A stretch of 64,000 bases of DNA, taken from Streptomyces sp. 378 (GTDB lineage Bacteria > Actinomycetota > Actinomycetes > Streptomycetales > Streptomycetaceae). Made by a program: the position numbers and the translations under genes. The stretch spans positions 310,001 through 374,000 of the forward strand of contig NZ_JASKMS010000003.1 of the NCBI RefSeq assembly GCF_030124145.1, in the 5' to 3' direction. The notes beneath the pieces are model-generated. The model was given only the letters and a program-made list of their open reading frames with translations. It had not been told where the DNA came from and made no database searches. Shown piece by piece: positions 1 to 7,106 of the stretch (within the stretch, counting starts at the first letter, position 1; each line of letters starts with the position of its first letter).

Positions 1-511
1 GCTCTTCGAGCACGGCGTGGGCGTCGGTCGCGTCGGCGTTGCCGTCCGTCGCGTCCAGGGCGTTGTCCGAGGCGTTCCCGCAGCTGACCGGCGAGGAGCG
101 GCCGACGCCGCGCGGGTCGAAGGAGACGACGTCGTAGCCGTTCGTCAGGCCCATGAAGTCCTTGCCGCCCATGGCGAGTTGCGCCACGCCCTGGGCACCC
201 GGGCCGCCGAAGTTCAGCAGGACCGAGCCCCGGGACGTACCGGTGGCGCGGTAGCGCGCGACGGCGAGATCGAGGGTGCCCTTGCCGGGTTCGGCGTAGT
301 CGAGCGGGACGGTGACCTTCCCGCACTGGAGGTCCTTCGGCATGTCCATGCCCTCACATGCCGACCAGGTGACCTTCTGGTCGTAGAAGCGCGTCAGGGC
401 GGGCGGGGGGCCGTCGGCGGCCGGGAGTGCCGTGCCCAGCAGGGCGAGCCCTGCCGTGCCGGTGACCGCGCAGCGCCGTATCGAGGGGCGCGTGGACAGC
501 TTGGCCAGCAT
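1..511 (-). CDS. Secreted tripeptidyl aminopeptidase-like alpha/beta hydrolase (S33 family), C-terminus outside window
   Basis: The reverse strand reads in one open frame from an ATG at 511 to the window edge (about 170 residues). AGGAGG lies six bases before the ATG, which fixes the start. The N-terminus has basic residues and a hydrophobic stretch typical of a Sec signal. Then come CGKVTVPLDY, LNFGGPG and DPRGVGRS, the N-terminal hallmarks of Streptomyces secreted tripeptidyl aminopeptidases (SlpD/SlpE/Tap type, alpha/beta hydrolase fold), where GGPG shapes the oxyanion hole. The catalytic Ser-Asp-His would lie in the missing part. By family these enzymes trim tripeptides from exported proteins outside the cell. 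It is divergent from the chaplin gene, with about 275 bases between. The family call is firm; the exact substrate is not known. Confidence 0.85.
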   Translation of the reverse strand, partial: MLAKLSTRPSIRRCAVTGTAGLALLGTALPAADGPPPALTRFYDQKVTWSACEGMDMPKDLQCGKVTVPLDYAEPGKGTLDLAVARYRATGTSRGSVLLNFGGPGAQGVAQLAMGGKDFMGLTNGYDVVSFDPRGVGRSSPVSCGNASDNALDATDGNADATDAHAVLEE

Positions 512-787
512 CGATGCCTCCTGGGGCGCGGGACGCTCCGCAGCGGACCGGGAAACGGCGCTCCCGCTCACCATATGCGGGCCCCGGAAGCCACGCCTCC
601 GGGCGGGCGGAACGGTGCGCCGCGCCCGCGCGGCTCGGCGCCCGCATACGAAGGGCTTTACCGCTAGTTCGACAACCGGGCCGCTCGATGGAGTGAAAGG
701 CCGATAAGCCATAACTCGGACCGGCCGCCCGGCGTTCTGCCTTGTGCGGGTGAGTGCCCGCGACGATGTCTGGAAGGCAGGGGTCCC

Positions 788-1465
788 ATGAGACGGGTTA
801 CCCGAAACGGAGTGATCGCCGTCGCCGCCGCCTCGGGCGCGATGGCCATGACCGTCCCGGCGTACGCCGGCGCCGGCGCGGACGGCACGACGGCCGGTTC
901 GCCCGGGGTGGTCTCCGGCAACACCATCCAGCTGCCGGTGCACGTCCCGGTGAACGTGTGCGGCAACACCGTGAACGTGGTGGGGCTCCTGAACCCCGCC
1001 GCGGGCAACAGCTGCGCCAACGAGGACGACGGACGCGGCGGCGGACCCGGCCGTACCGGCGGCGCGGCCGCCCAGGGCAGCGGGAAGGATTCACCCGGAG
1101 TGATCTCCGGCAACGGTGTACAGCTTCCGGTCGACCTCCCGGTCAATGTCACGGGCAGCTCGGTGAACGTGGTCGGCATCGGCAACCCGTCGACCGGCAA
1201 CGCGTCCTCGAACACCCCCGACGCGGAGCGCCCCGACCGCCCCCGGCACCCGTCGAAGCCGGTCCCGAGGCCGACCGCTCCACCCCGGCCGGACCCGGCT
1301 CCGGAATCCGCTCCGGAACCGGCCCCGCGCACCGTCCAGCACGCCAGGGGCGCATTGGCCCACACGGGTACGCACGACGCCCTTCAGGCCGTCGCGGCGA
1401 GCGCGGCGCTGGTCGCCGGGGGAGTGGTGCTGCGCCGCAGGTTCCGCCCGGGGCCGGATGACTGA
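788..1465 (+). CDS. chpB: Long chaplin with two chaplin domains and sortase signal
   Basis: Chaplins are secreted amphipathic proteins that coat aerial hyphae and lower surface tension. This 225-residue protein has a signal peptide (about 1-28), one chaplin domain at about 37-78 with Cys58 and Cys76, and a second at about 102-142. A Pro-rich spacer follows, then LAHTG at 190-194, a hydrophobic segment and a basic tail, which is the class E sortase sorting signal of the long chaplins (ChpA-C). It would therefore be covalently attached to peptidoglycan. In the second domain both expected cysteines are replaced (Thr122, Ser140), so it cannot form the usual disulfide. Start ATG follows a GGAAGG/GGGG purine stretch. 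The symbol chpB rests on recalled neighbourhood (near chiF and clpP3/4), so it is less certain than the family. Confidence 0.9.
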   Translation: MRRVTRNGVIAVAAASGAMAMTVPAYAGAGADGTTAGSPGVVSGNTIQLPVHVPVNVCGNTVNVVGLLNPAAGNSCANEDDGRGGGPGRTGGAAAQGSGKDSPGVISGNGVQLPVDLPVNVTGSSVNVVGIGNPSTGNASSNTPDAERPDRPRHPSKPVPRPTAPPRPDPAPESAPEPAPRTVQHARGALAHTGTHDALQAVAASAALVAGGVVLRRRFRPGPDD

Positions 1466-1682
1466 GCGGCCGGCCGCGACCGGGTTCCGAAGGCCCCGTC
1501 GCCCGGCGGCGGGACCTGCCGAAGCCGGTCTGCATCGCCTCCGCCACGCCCGTGAGCAGCACCATCCCCGAGTCCCGTGGTCGGCGAGGTCGGGTCCACG
1601 TCGATGCTCGCCCGAGCCGGCTGCGTCCCGGGCCGATACCGCCGACCCGGATCCGCCGCTCCATGCCGGGGCGGCCCGCGCC

Positions 1683-2168
1683 TCAGTCGCGTCCTCGGTG
1701 AAACCTGACGTGCAACTCCCGTACCTGTTCGATCAGTTCGGGGACCGGCCCGTCCGCGACTACACCGGGTGCGACCTCGTGTACGGGCAGTGCGCGGACC
1801 GGCGGCGCGGGTACTCCCAACTCCACCAGCCATGCGCTCAGTTGCTCGGACGAAGCGACATAGACGATGCGCCCGAGGCCGACCCAGGCGTGCGCGGCCG
1901 CGCACATCGGGCAGTGCTCGCCGGAGGTGTAGACCGTGGCCGCGGCCCGCTCCCGCGGGGTGAGATGCGCAGCCGACCAGCGCGCCAGCTCGAACTCGGG
2001 GTGCCGGGTGCGGTCACCCGAGGCGACCCGGTTGTGGTCCTCCCCGAGGACGGTGCCGTCCCCGCCCACCAGGATCGAGCCGAACGGCTCGTCCCCGGCC
2101 TCCAGCGCCTCGGCCGCGAGCTCCACGCAGCGGCGCAGATGCGGCAGTTCCGTGTCCTTCACGACCAT
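1683..2168 (-). CDS. Nucleoside/cytidine deaminase-family zinc hydrolase
   Basis: A 161-residue cytosolic enzyme of the cytidine deaminase-like fold. The zinc site is visible as H56-P-E58 (zinc ligand plus catalytic Glu) and C86-P-M-C89. The residue before the first Cys is His rather than the common Pro. Members deaminate guanine, cytosine or related bases and nucleosides, and the sequence alone does not show which. No operon partner is apparent: the upstream (higher-coordinate) side is 190 bases of non-coding DNA before a GNAT gene on the other strand, and the 3' side is about 215 bases without a gene before the chaplin stop. The ATG at 2168 lacks a strong ribosome binding site. The family is clear, the substrate is not. 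Confidence 0.85.
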   Translation of the reverse strand: MVVKDTELPHLRRCVELAAEALEAGDEPFGSILVGGDGTVLGEDHNRVASGDRTRHPEFELARWSAAHLTPRERAAATVYTSGEHCPMCAAAHAWVGLGRIVYVASSEQLSAWLVELGVPAPPVRALPVHEVAPGVVADGPVPELIEQVRELHVRFHRGRD

Positions 2169-2357
2169 GGGACCGGCCTTTCCCGTGACTGGGTGATCAT
2201 CAGGACCTTATGGCGCCGATGCGCAAGCGGAAAGGTACAGGGCCGGGGGAAGGAACGGGGACGGGACCGAAAGCAACGAGGCCGTCCGGCGGAAAGCAAC
2301 GGGGCCACTGGACGAAAACACGTTGCCCTCCGGTCCGGCGGCTGCTGGGGTCTACCC

Positions 2358-3191
2358 ATGGATCATGCTGAGCTGCTCACCCTGTTCGACCGTGACCTGC
2401 GTGAGGGAGCGCGGCCGGACGGTCCGGACGCCCGTGTCGAGCGGACCGCCGGCGTCGTCCGCCAGGTCGCCTCGGCCCGGGACTGGAACGGTGTCGTGTG
2501 GTCCGGCCTCGACGAGGCCGGAGCGGACGCGGCGATCGCCGGGCAGGTCGGCCACTACAGGGAGCTCGGCCTGGACTTCGAGTGGAAGCTGTACGGGCAC
2601 GACCGGCCGGCGGACCTCGGGCGACGGCTGCTGGCGGCCGGATTCACACCCGGATCCGAGGAGACGCTGATGATCGGCGAGGTCGGTGACCTGACCCTCG
2701 GCACCGAACCACCCGAGGGGGTGCGCGTCGAGCCGGTCACCGACCCGGCGGGCGTCGCTCTCGTGGCCGACGTCCACGAGAAGGCGTTCGGCACGGACAG
2801 TTCCTGGCTGCGCCACCAGCTCCTCGCCCGCCTCTCGACCGACCCGGACACCGTCGTCGCCGTCGTGGCGATGGCCGGGGACGAGCCGGTCAGCGCGGCC
2901 CGGATGGAACTCGTGCCCGGCACGCCCTTCGCCGGGCTGTGGGGCGGCGGCACCGTGAAGGGCTGGCGCGGCCGCGGCATCTACCGCACCCTGGTGGCCC
3001 ACCGTGCGCACGCCGCCGCGAGCCGCGGCTACCGCTACCTCCAGGTCGACGCCTCCGACCAGAGCCGGCCGATCCTGGAACGGCTCGGCTTCGTGCCGCT
3101 GACGACCACCACGCCGTACATGTACACGCCCCGGCCGAGCCCGGGCACGGATGGCACATCCGCGTCCAGCCGGTCCGCCGCAGGGGCATGA
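2358..3191 (+). CDS. GNAT family N-acetyltransferase
   Basis: A 277-residue protein. The C-terminal half has the acetyl-CoA-binding pattern of GNAT enzymes: a beta4 strand ending at WGGGTVKGWRGRGIYRTLV (motif A, R/Q-x-x-G-x-G/A) and then YRYLQVDASDQSRPILERLGF. The N-terminal half resembles the less conserved half of tandem GNAT proteins. The open frame extends upstream without a stop, but protein-like sequence begins at the ATG at 2358. The stop overlaps the start of the next (decayed) gene in an ATGA junction, so the two were once translationally coupled. The acceptor substrate cannot be read from the sequence. Confidence 0.8.
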   Translation: MDHAELLTLFDRDLREGARPDGPDARVERTAGVVRQVASARDWNGVVWSGLDEAGADAAIAGQVGHYRELGLDFEWKLYGHDRPADLGRRLLAAGFTPGSEETLMIGEVGDLTLGTEPPEGVRVEPVTDPAGVALVADVHEKAFGTDSSWLRHQLLARLSTDPDTVVAVVAMAGDEPVSAARMELVPGTPFAGLWGGGTVKGWRGRGIYRTLVAHRAHAAASRGYRYLQVDASDQSRPILERLGFVPLTTTTPYMYTPRPSPGTDGTSASSRSAAGA

Positions 3192-3461
3192 CGACGAACG
3201 GTACGAGCCAGAGCATCCTCCTCGCCGGGGTGAGCGGTGTCCTCGGCGGTCACATCGCCCGGGCCCCGACCGAGGCGGGCCACCAGGTCACCGGCCTCCG
3301 CTGGAGGCGACGGCCACGGCATCGGGGCCGACCTCACGGACCGTGACGCACTGTCGCGAGTCGTCGACGGGCACCACTTCGACACCGTGATCCACGCCCC
3401 GACCGCCCTGCGCGAGCCCCTGGCGCGGCGGACCGATACCGATGATCACTCGCCCACGTGA
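3188..3461 (+). pseudogene. Decayed NAD(P)-dependent epimerase/oxidoreductase
   Basis: It starts at an ATG overlapping the GNAT stop and encodes a Rossmann-type N-terminus (ILLAGVSGVLGGHIARA). After about 37 codons the meaning moves to another frame, which continues as GADLTDRDALSRVVDG and FDTVIHAPTALREP, typical of NAD-dependent epimerases. So there is a one-base shift near 3300. The second frame also stops after about 50 codons, where the family would continue for roughly 200 more residues. A strong terminator hairpin follows directly. The product is therefore both frameshifted and truncated. A sequencing error could explain the shift but not the truncation. Confidence 0.75.
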
Positions 3462-3463
3462 AC

Positions 3464-3490
3464 GGGCCGGTCCGGAACGCGGACCGGCCC
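3464..3490. terminator. Bidirectional hairpin terminator
   Basis: A perfect 11-base inverted repeat (GGGCCGGTCCG with its complement) around a five-base GAACG loop. It sits between the decayed epimerase on the plus strand and the SPW gene ending on the minus strand, where a shared terminator for converging transcripts is expected. There is no U-tract, as is usual for Streptomyces. Confidence 0.75.
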
Positions 3491-3511
3491 TCGATTCCCG
3501 TGCGGCGGGCG

Positions 3512-3952
3512 CTATGGCTTGCTGGAGGCCTTCGCCGCCGTTCCGGCGCACACCAGCCCCAGGATCACGGCCAGCGCACCGATGATGATGTTGTTCCACA
3601 CGACACCGGCGTCCGGGTTCTCGCCGACGACCCACGGCGAGATGATCATCCACACCCCGATGGCGCACATGGCCCAGCTCAGGCCGTACATGCGCTCCGG
3701 GGCGCGAGTGAACCCGAGCGCCAGCAGGCCGATCGCGATGCCCATGATCAGGTTGTGGGTCACGAGCGACGGCTGGCTGGCCGTGTAGTGGACTATCCAC
3801 GGTGAGGCGGCGCAGTACAGACCGAGCAGGAACACCGGTCCGTCCACGAGCGCCACATCGCGGCCACCGAGCACGCGGGCGTACCGATCCCGCATCTCGG
3901 AGGCATCGGGGTGGCCGGTCATGTCACCTCTGGTGGGCGAGACGTTGGCCAT
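3512..3952 (-). CDS. SPW repeat membrane protein
   Basis: A 146-residue integral membrane protein with four hydrophobic segments and two copies of the family signature: SPWIV after the first segment and SPWVV after the third (SPW repeat family, PF03779). The N-terminal 35 residues are hydrophilic. The function of the family is unknown. It is a single gene, with the converging decayed epimerase beyond the hairpin at 3464-3490. Upstream lies an unusually AT-rich promoter-like stretch (about 4010-4045), which includes an 11-base motif that recurs before the DUF6777 gene. Confidence 0.85.
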   Translation of the reverse strand: MANVSPTRGDMTGHPDASEMRDRYARVLGGRDVALVDGPVFLLGLYCAASPWIVHYTASQPSLVTHNLIMGIAIGLLALGFTRAPERMYGLSWAMCAIGVWMIISPWVVGENPDAGVVWNNIIIGALAVILGLVCAGTAAKASSKP

Positions 3953-4033
3953 GACTCGTCTCCTTCTTGGTGCAGGGCGACCGCGTCGGGTGAGAAGTGC
4001 GGTAAACGCCGCGTAAGCATTATTCTGCTCTTA

Positions 4034-4044
4034 TTTTTCCCTTA
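4034..4044 (-). promoter_or_regulatory. AT-rich upstream motif TAAGGGAAAAA (SPW gene)
   Basis: Read on the minus strand, TAAGGGAAAAA lies about 82 bases before the ATG of the SPW protein, inside a short AT-rich island in otherwise very GC-rich DNA. The same 11 bases occur in the same orientation about 72 bases before the DUF6777 gene (21597-21607). The position suggests a promoter or activator site; the factor is unknown. Confidence 0.35.
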
Positions 4045-4195
4045 TGTGTAGAGGTCGTACCGTGCGGAGGCCGGACCGGAGCGCGGTGTGCCCGGCCGTA
4101 CATGTCCGTGCGGATCGGGGGCAACCGGATGTGTACGACAGCGACCGATCGGACGTCGCCCGATGGGCGGCGCGGGACAGGGGAGGGCAGCGGAC

Positions 4196-4369
4196 GTGAC
4201 TGCGGCCATCAGCGCGAAGGTGTTGGAACGGTTCCCGGCGGGATCCCCGCGAGGATCCTGGCCCGCGGAGGAGTACGCGGCGCGCTGCCGCGCCGAGGGC
4301 GAGCCCGCCACTGTCGTGATGGACCTGGAGTCGGACGCCTTCCTCGTCGTCGTTCCGTCGGGCGACTGA
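4196..4369 (+). CDS. Small hypothetical protein (57 aa)
   Basis: A GTG start preceded by GGGGAGGG at good spacing opens a 57-residue frame with streptomycete codon bias. The product is acidic to neutral and reads as a small folded protein (AAISAKVLERFPAG, then EEYAARCRAEGEPATVVMDLESDAFLVVV). No signal or membrane segment is visible. A 22-codon frame (4130-4198) ends in a GTGA overlap with this start and may be a leader peptide or chance. The family resembles short conserved Streptomyces proteins of unknown role; no function is proposed. Confidence 0.5.
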   Translation: MTAAISAKVLERFPAGSPRGSWPAEEYAARCRAEGEPATVVMDLESDAFLVVVPSGD

Positions 4370-4741
4370 GTTCCGGTCCCTTGCCCCCAGGGCGCTCCCG
4401 CGGTCGTTCCGAACTGCGGGGGCGCGCAGGCCTTTCCGGGGTGGGCAGGGTGAAGGAGCGGGTCCGGAGTGCGAGTTGAGCCGGATTCTCTGACGGTCGT
4501 CGGCGCGGACCGGCCCGGCGGATGCCGGCTGCCGCGATCCGTGGCATGACCATACGACCGGACCTCACGCGTCGACGCCGCGTAGACGCCGCGTCGACCT
4601 CGCACGCGCCTCCAGCGTCTCCTGTCGCGCCGCAGCCTGACTTTCCCGGCTCGCCGCGTCTTCTCCCCGCCGGATCCGCGACCTGACACCTCGTCAGTAT
4701 CAACGGCGATCGGCTCCCGGACTCCTCCTCGGACAGAACAG
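4370..4741. other. Intergenic region without recognisable gene
   Basis: About 370 bases with no frame that looks like a protein on either strand. The only structure noted is a short cluster of near-repeats of CGCGTCGACGC / CGCGTAGACGC at about 4568-4598. The acyl-CoA dehydrogenase gene ends at its right border. Confidence 0.5.
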
Positions 4742-5791
4742 CTAGCCGGACGCCAGCACACTGAGGTGCGTCCGGCGGGCCTCGGCCGTCTGGCCCTGCA
4801 CCAGCAGGAACATCCCCTCGCGCGCCAGCCGCTGGGCCCTGCTGCCCCGATCCATGGAGCGGCCGCCCCCGGCCACGATCGCCGCGGTCGTGGCCGCGCG
4901 CAGGAGGTCGAACGCCCGGGTCTTCACGGCCAGCCGCTCCGGGACGCAGTCGTGCCCGGCGGGCCGGTCGGCGAGGGCGTAGGCCTCCCGGCGGACCTGA
5001 GCGAGCCGGGCTCGCAGTGTCTCGGCCGTCTCCTCGCCCTCCGGGCTTCGCGCCACCAGCTCCAGGGCCGCGCGGGCCACCCCGAAGACCGCCGGACTGG
5101 CGTTCGCGGCCCGGGGCAGGTCGACCGCCGCGAACTCCTCCTGCGACGTGCGCAGCACGACGGCCTCCGCCGGCACCCACAGGCCGTCCAGCTCCAGGGA
5201 CACCGTGCGGGCGGCGGTCAGGGCCGCGAGCCGCATCGGCGCCGAGGGGGTCAGCCCCGGCTGCTCACGGGCCTCGGCGAACACGAACACCACCTCGGCC
5301 GTGTCGGTCACCCCGGCCAGCAGCATCACGTCGTTCAGGCCCCAGCCCGTGTACCAGGGCACCCTGCCCTCGAACCGCCAGCCACCCTCCTCGGGAACGG
5401 CCCGCACGGGCACCCGGGGGAAGGCCCGGACATGGGCGAAGGCGATGCCCGCCATCAGCTCGCCGGTCGCCAGCGGGCGCAGCAGCCTCTCCCGGACGGG
5501 CGAGTCGTAGGTGGCGAGCAGTTTCACCGGCGTGTGGTGCTGTGTCTGCACGAACCATGTGGAGCAGCACGCCCCGGCCAGGATCTCCGCGGTCTCCCGT
5601 GCCACGGCGGCGGGTGCGTCCGCCCCGCCGTACTCCCAGGGTGCGACCACCCCGAGCAGTCCGGCCCGCTTCACCGCCTCGACATGGCTCGCGGGCACCT
5701 CCTCCTGGTCGACCCGCTCGGCCTGCGGGACGAGGAGATCGTGTGCCAGGCGGTGTGCGCCGGTGACGAGGGGATGGGGTGTGGTGGTCAT
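4742..5791 (-). CDS. Acyl-CoA dehydrogenase family protein
   Basis: A 349-residue flavoprotein of the acyl-CoA dehydrogenase fold. The N-terminal helical domain contains VEAVKRAGLLGVVAPWEYGGA. The middle domain has a FAHVR segment and a beta-rich stretch ending in TAARTVSLELDGLWVPAEAVV. The C-terminal helices resemble the branch that includes two-component flavin monooxygenases (HsaA type) as well as true dehydrogenases. I see no convincing catalytic Glu. Start chosen at the ATG at 5791, because the longer open frame has no protein character upstream; the ribosome binding site is weak. It is divergent from the chitinase and has no operon partner. Either oxidation of an acyl-CoA or hydroxylation is possible. 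Confidence 0.75.
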   Translation of the reverse strand: MTTTPHPLVTGAHRLAHDLLVPQAERVDQEEVPASHVEAVKRAGLLGVVAPWEYGGADAPAAVARETAEILAGACCSTWFVQTQHHTPVKLLATYDSPVRERLLRPLATGELMAGIAFAHVRAFPRVPVRAVPEEGGWRFEGRVPWYTGWGLNDVMLLAGVTDTAEVVFVFAEAREQPGLTPSAPMRLAALTAARTVSLELDGLWVPAEAVVLRTSQEEFAAVDLPRAANASPAVFGVARAALELVARSPEGEETAETLRARLAQVRREAYALADRPAGHDCVPERLAVKTRAFDLLRAATTAAIVAGGGRSMDRGSRAQRLAREGMFLLVQGQTAEARRTHLSVLASG

Positions 5792-5814
5792 GGGAGGGAT
5801 TCTCGCCCTCGGGC

Positions 5815-5908
5815 GGTGTGGGACGCCTTTCCGGGACCCGTGTCGGCGGGCCTGCGGTCCCTGCTGGACCGGCTGGCGGCGACGCTGGCGGACCCCGCCC
5901 GCGTGTGA
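5815..5908 (+). pseudogene. Possible C-terminal remnant of a small regulator
   Basis: The plus strand just upstream of the acyl-CoA dehydrogenase start reads FPGPVSAGLRSLLDRLAATL and then a few residues to a stop. That looks like an amphipathic C-terminal helix of a MarR- or TetR-like protein, but no start or DNA-binding domain precedes it. The rest of the 5792-6149 interval holds only the chitinase promoter elements. Weakly supported. Confidence 0.25.
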
Positions 5909-5979
5909 TGCCCCGGGCCCCGGCCCCGCGGCGCGCTGACCGGACGTCACCCGGCCCGGGGGCAGCGGGTCTGCACCTG

Positions 5980-6012
5980 ACTGGTCTACACCCTTGACTG
6001 GTACAGACCAAC
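5980..6012 (+). promoter_or_regulatory. Two DasR-type (dre) direct repeats in the chitinase promoter
   Basis: ACTGGTCTACACC (5980) and ACTGGTACAGACC (5997) are direct copies 17 bases apart. Each matches the half-conserved palindrome ACTGGTCTAGACCAGT bound by the N-acetylglucosamine-responsive repressor DasR, and the pair matches the direct repeats known from Streptomyces chitinase promoters. TTGACT at 5994-5999, inside the repeat unit, is a plausible -35. The expected outcome is chitin-inducible, GlcNAc-controlled transcription of the chitinase. Confidence 0.75.
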
Positions 6013-6149
6013 GCGGTTGAGTATGGCTCCACAGCCCCCCACCACGGTCGCCCCCACGCCGTGACCGGACCACCGGTGCGTGCGGTCAAGGGTCTGCTTC
6101 GCCCTGCCCTCGTCGGGGCGCGGCCGTGCTCCGCGAAGGAGTTGAACCC

Positions 6150-7040
6150 GTGTCGAGACGCCGCATCTCCGCAGTCCTGGCCACCCTCGCCCTCGCCGGC
6201 ACCGCGCCGGTGCTCCTGCCCGCCACGAACGCCTCGGCGGCGGCGTGCTCCAGCTACCCGAACTGGACGGCCGGGAAGGCGTATGCCGCGGGCGACATCG
6301 TCCGCTACACCGATGGCAAGGCGTACATCGCCGAGCACGCCAACCCGGGCTACGACCCGATCATCAGCACCTGGTACTGGGAGCCCTACGCCTGTGACAA
6401 CGGTCCCGGCACGCCCGACGCGCGCTTCGTGGTGACCGAGGCCCAGTTCAACCAGATGTTCCCGAACCGGAACCCGTTCTACAGCTACAGCGGCCTCACC
6501 GCGGCCCTGGGCGCCTACCCCGGCTTCGCCAACACCGGCAGCGACACGGTGAAGAAGCAGGAGGCCGCCGCCTTCCTGGCCAACGTCGGCCACGAGACCG
6601 GCGGTCTGGTGCACGTGGTGGAGCAGAACACCGCCAACTACCCGCACTACTGCGACTGGAACCGGCCCTACGGCTGTCCGGCCGGGCAGGCCGCCTACTA
6701 CGGGCGCGGCCCGATCCAGCTGAGCTGGAACTTCAACTACAAGGCGGCGGGCGACGCGCTCGGCATCGACCTGCTGGGCAACCCCTGGCTGGTGCAGAAC
6801 GATTCGGCCGTCGCCTGGAAGACGGCCCTGTGGTACTGGAACACCCAGACCGGTCCCGGCAGCATGACCCCGCACAACGCCATGGTGAACGGCGCCGGGT
6901 TCGGCCAGACGATCCGCAGCATCAACGGCTTCATGGAGTGCGACGGCAAGAACCCGGCGCAGGTGCAGAGCCGGGTGAACAACTACCAGCGATTCACGCA
7001 GATCCTCGGAACGTCACCCGGCGGCAACCTGTACTGCTGA
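6150..7040 (+). CDS. chiF: Secreted GH19 chitinase with N-terminal chitin-binding domain
   Basis: A 296-residue extracellular enzyme that hydrolyses beta-1,4 links in chitin. The start is a GTG nine bases after AAGGAG. A signal peptide (about 1-32) ends at ASA-AA. Residues about 33-86 are a CBM5/12-type chitin-binding module (NWTAGKAYAAGDIVRY, STWYWEPYAC). The catalytic GH19 domain runs from about 92 to the end and contains FLANVGHETGG with the catalytic glutamate, YYGRGPIQLSWNFNY and IRSINGFMEC. The length is normal for bacterial GH19 enzymes with one binding module. Its promoter carries two DasR-type sites. The symbol chiF is inferred from domain layout and recalled location; chiG is the alternative. 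Confidence 0.9.
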   Translation: MSRRRISAVLATLALAGTAPVLLPATNASAAACSSYPNWTAGKAYAAGDIVRYTDGKAYIAEHANPGYDPIISTWYWEPYACDNGPGTPDARFVVTEAQFNQMFPNRNPFYSYSGLTAALGAYPGFANTGSDTVKKQEAAAFLANVGHETGGLVHVVEQNTANYPHYCDWNRPYGCPAGQAAYYGRGPIQLSWNFNYKAAGDALGIDLLGNPWLVQNDSAVAWKTALWYWNTQTGPGSMTPHNAMVNGAGFGQTIRSINGFMECDGKNPAQVQSRVNNYQRFTQILGTSPGGNLYC

Positions 7041-7106
7041 CGCCGGGCCCCACGGCGTGGTGTCATGCGGGATGTCATGAACCTGACTGACCGAAGGGCA
7101 TCCCTC

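Noticed and set aside
4130..4198. 22-codon frame overlapping the GTG of the small protein at 4196
   Set aside because: It could be a leader peptide, but it is too short to support from sequence alone and has no ribosome binding site.
4568..4598. Cluster of CGCGT(C/A)GACGC words as a CRISPR-like or iteron repeat
   Set aside because: There are only three overlapping short copies with no spacers and no replication gene nearby; probably chance in GC-rich DNA.
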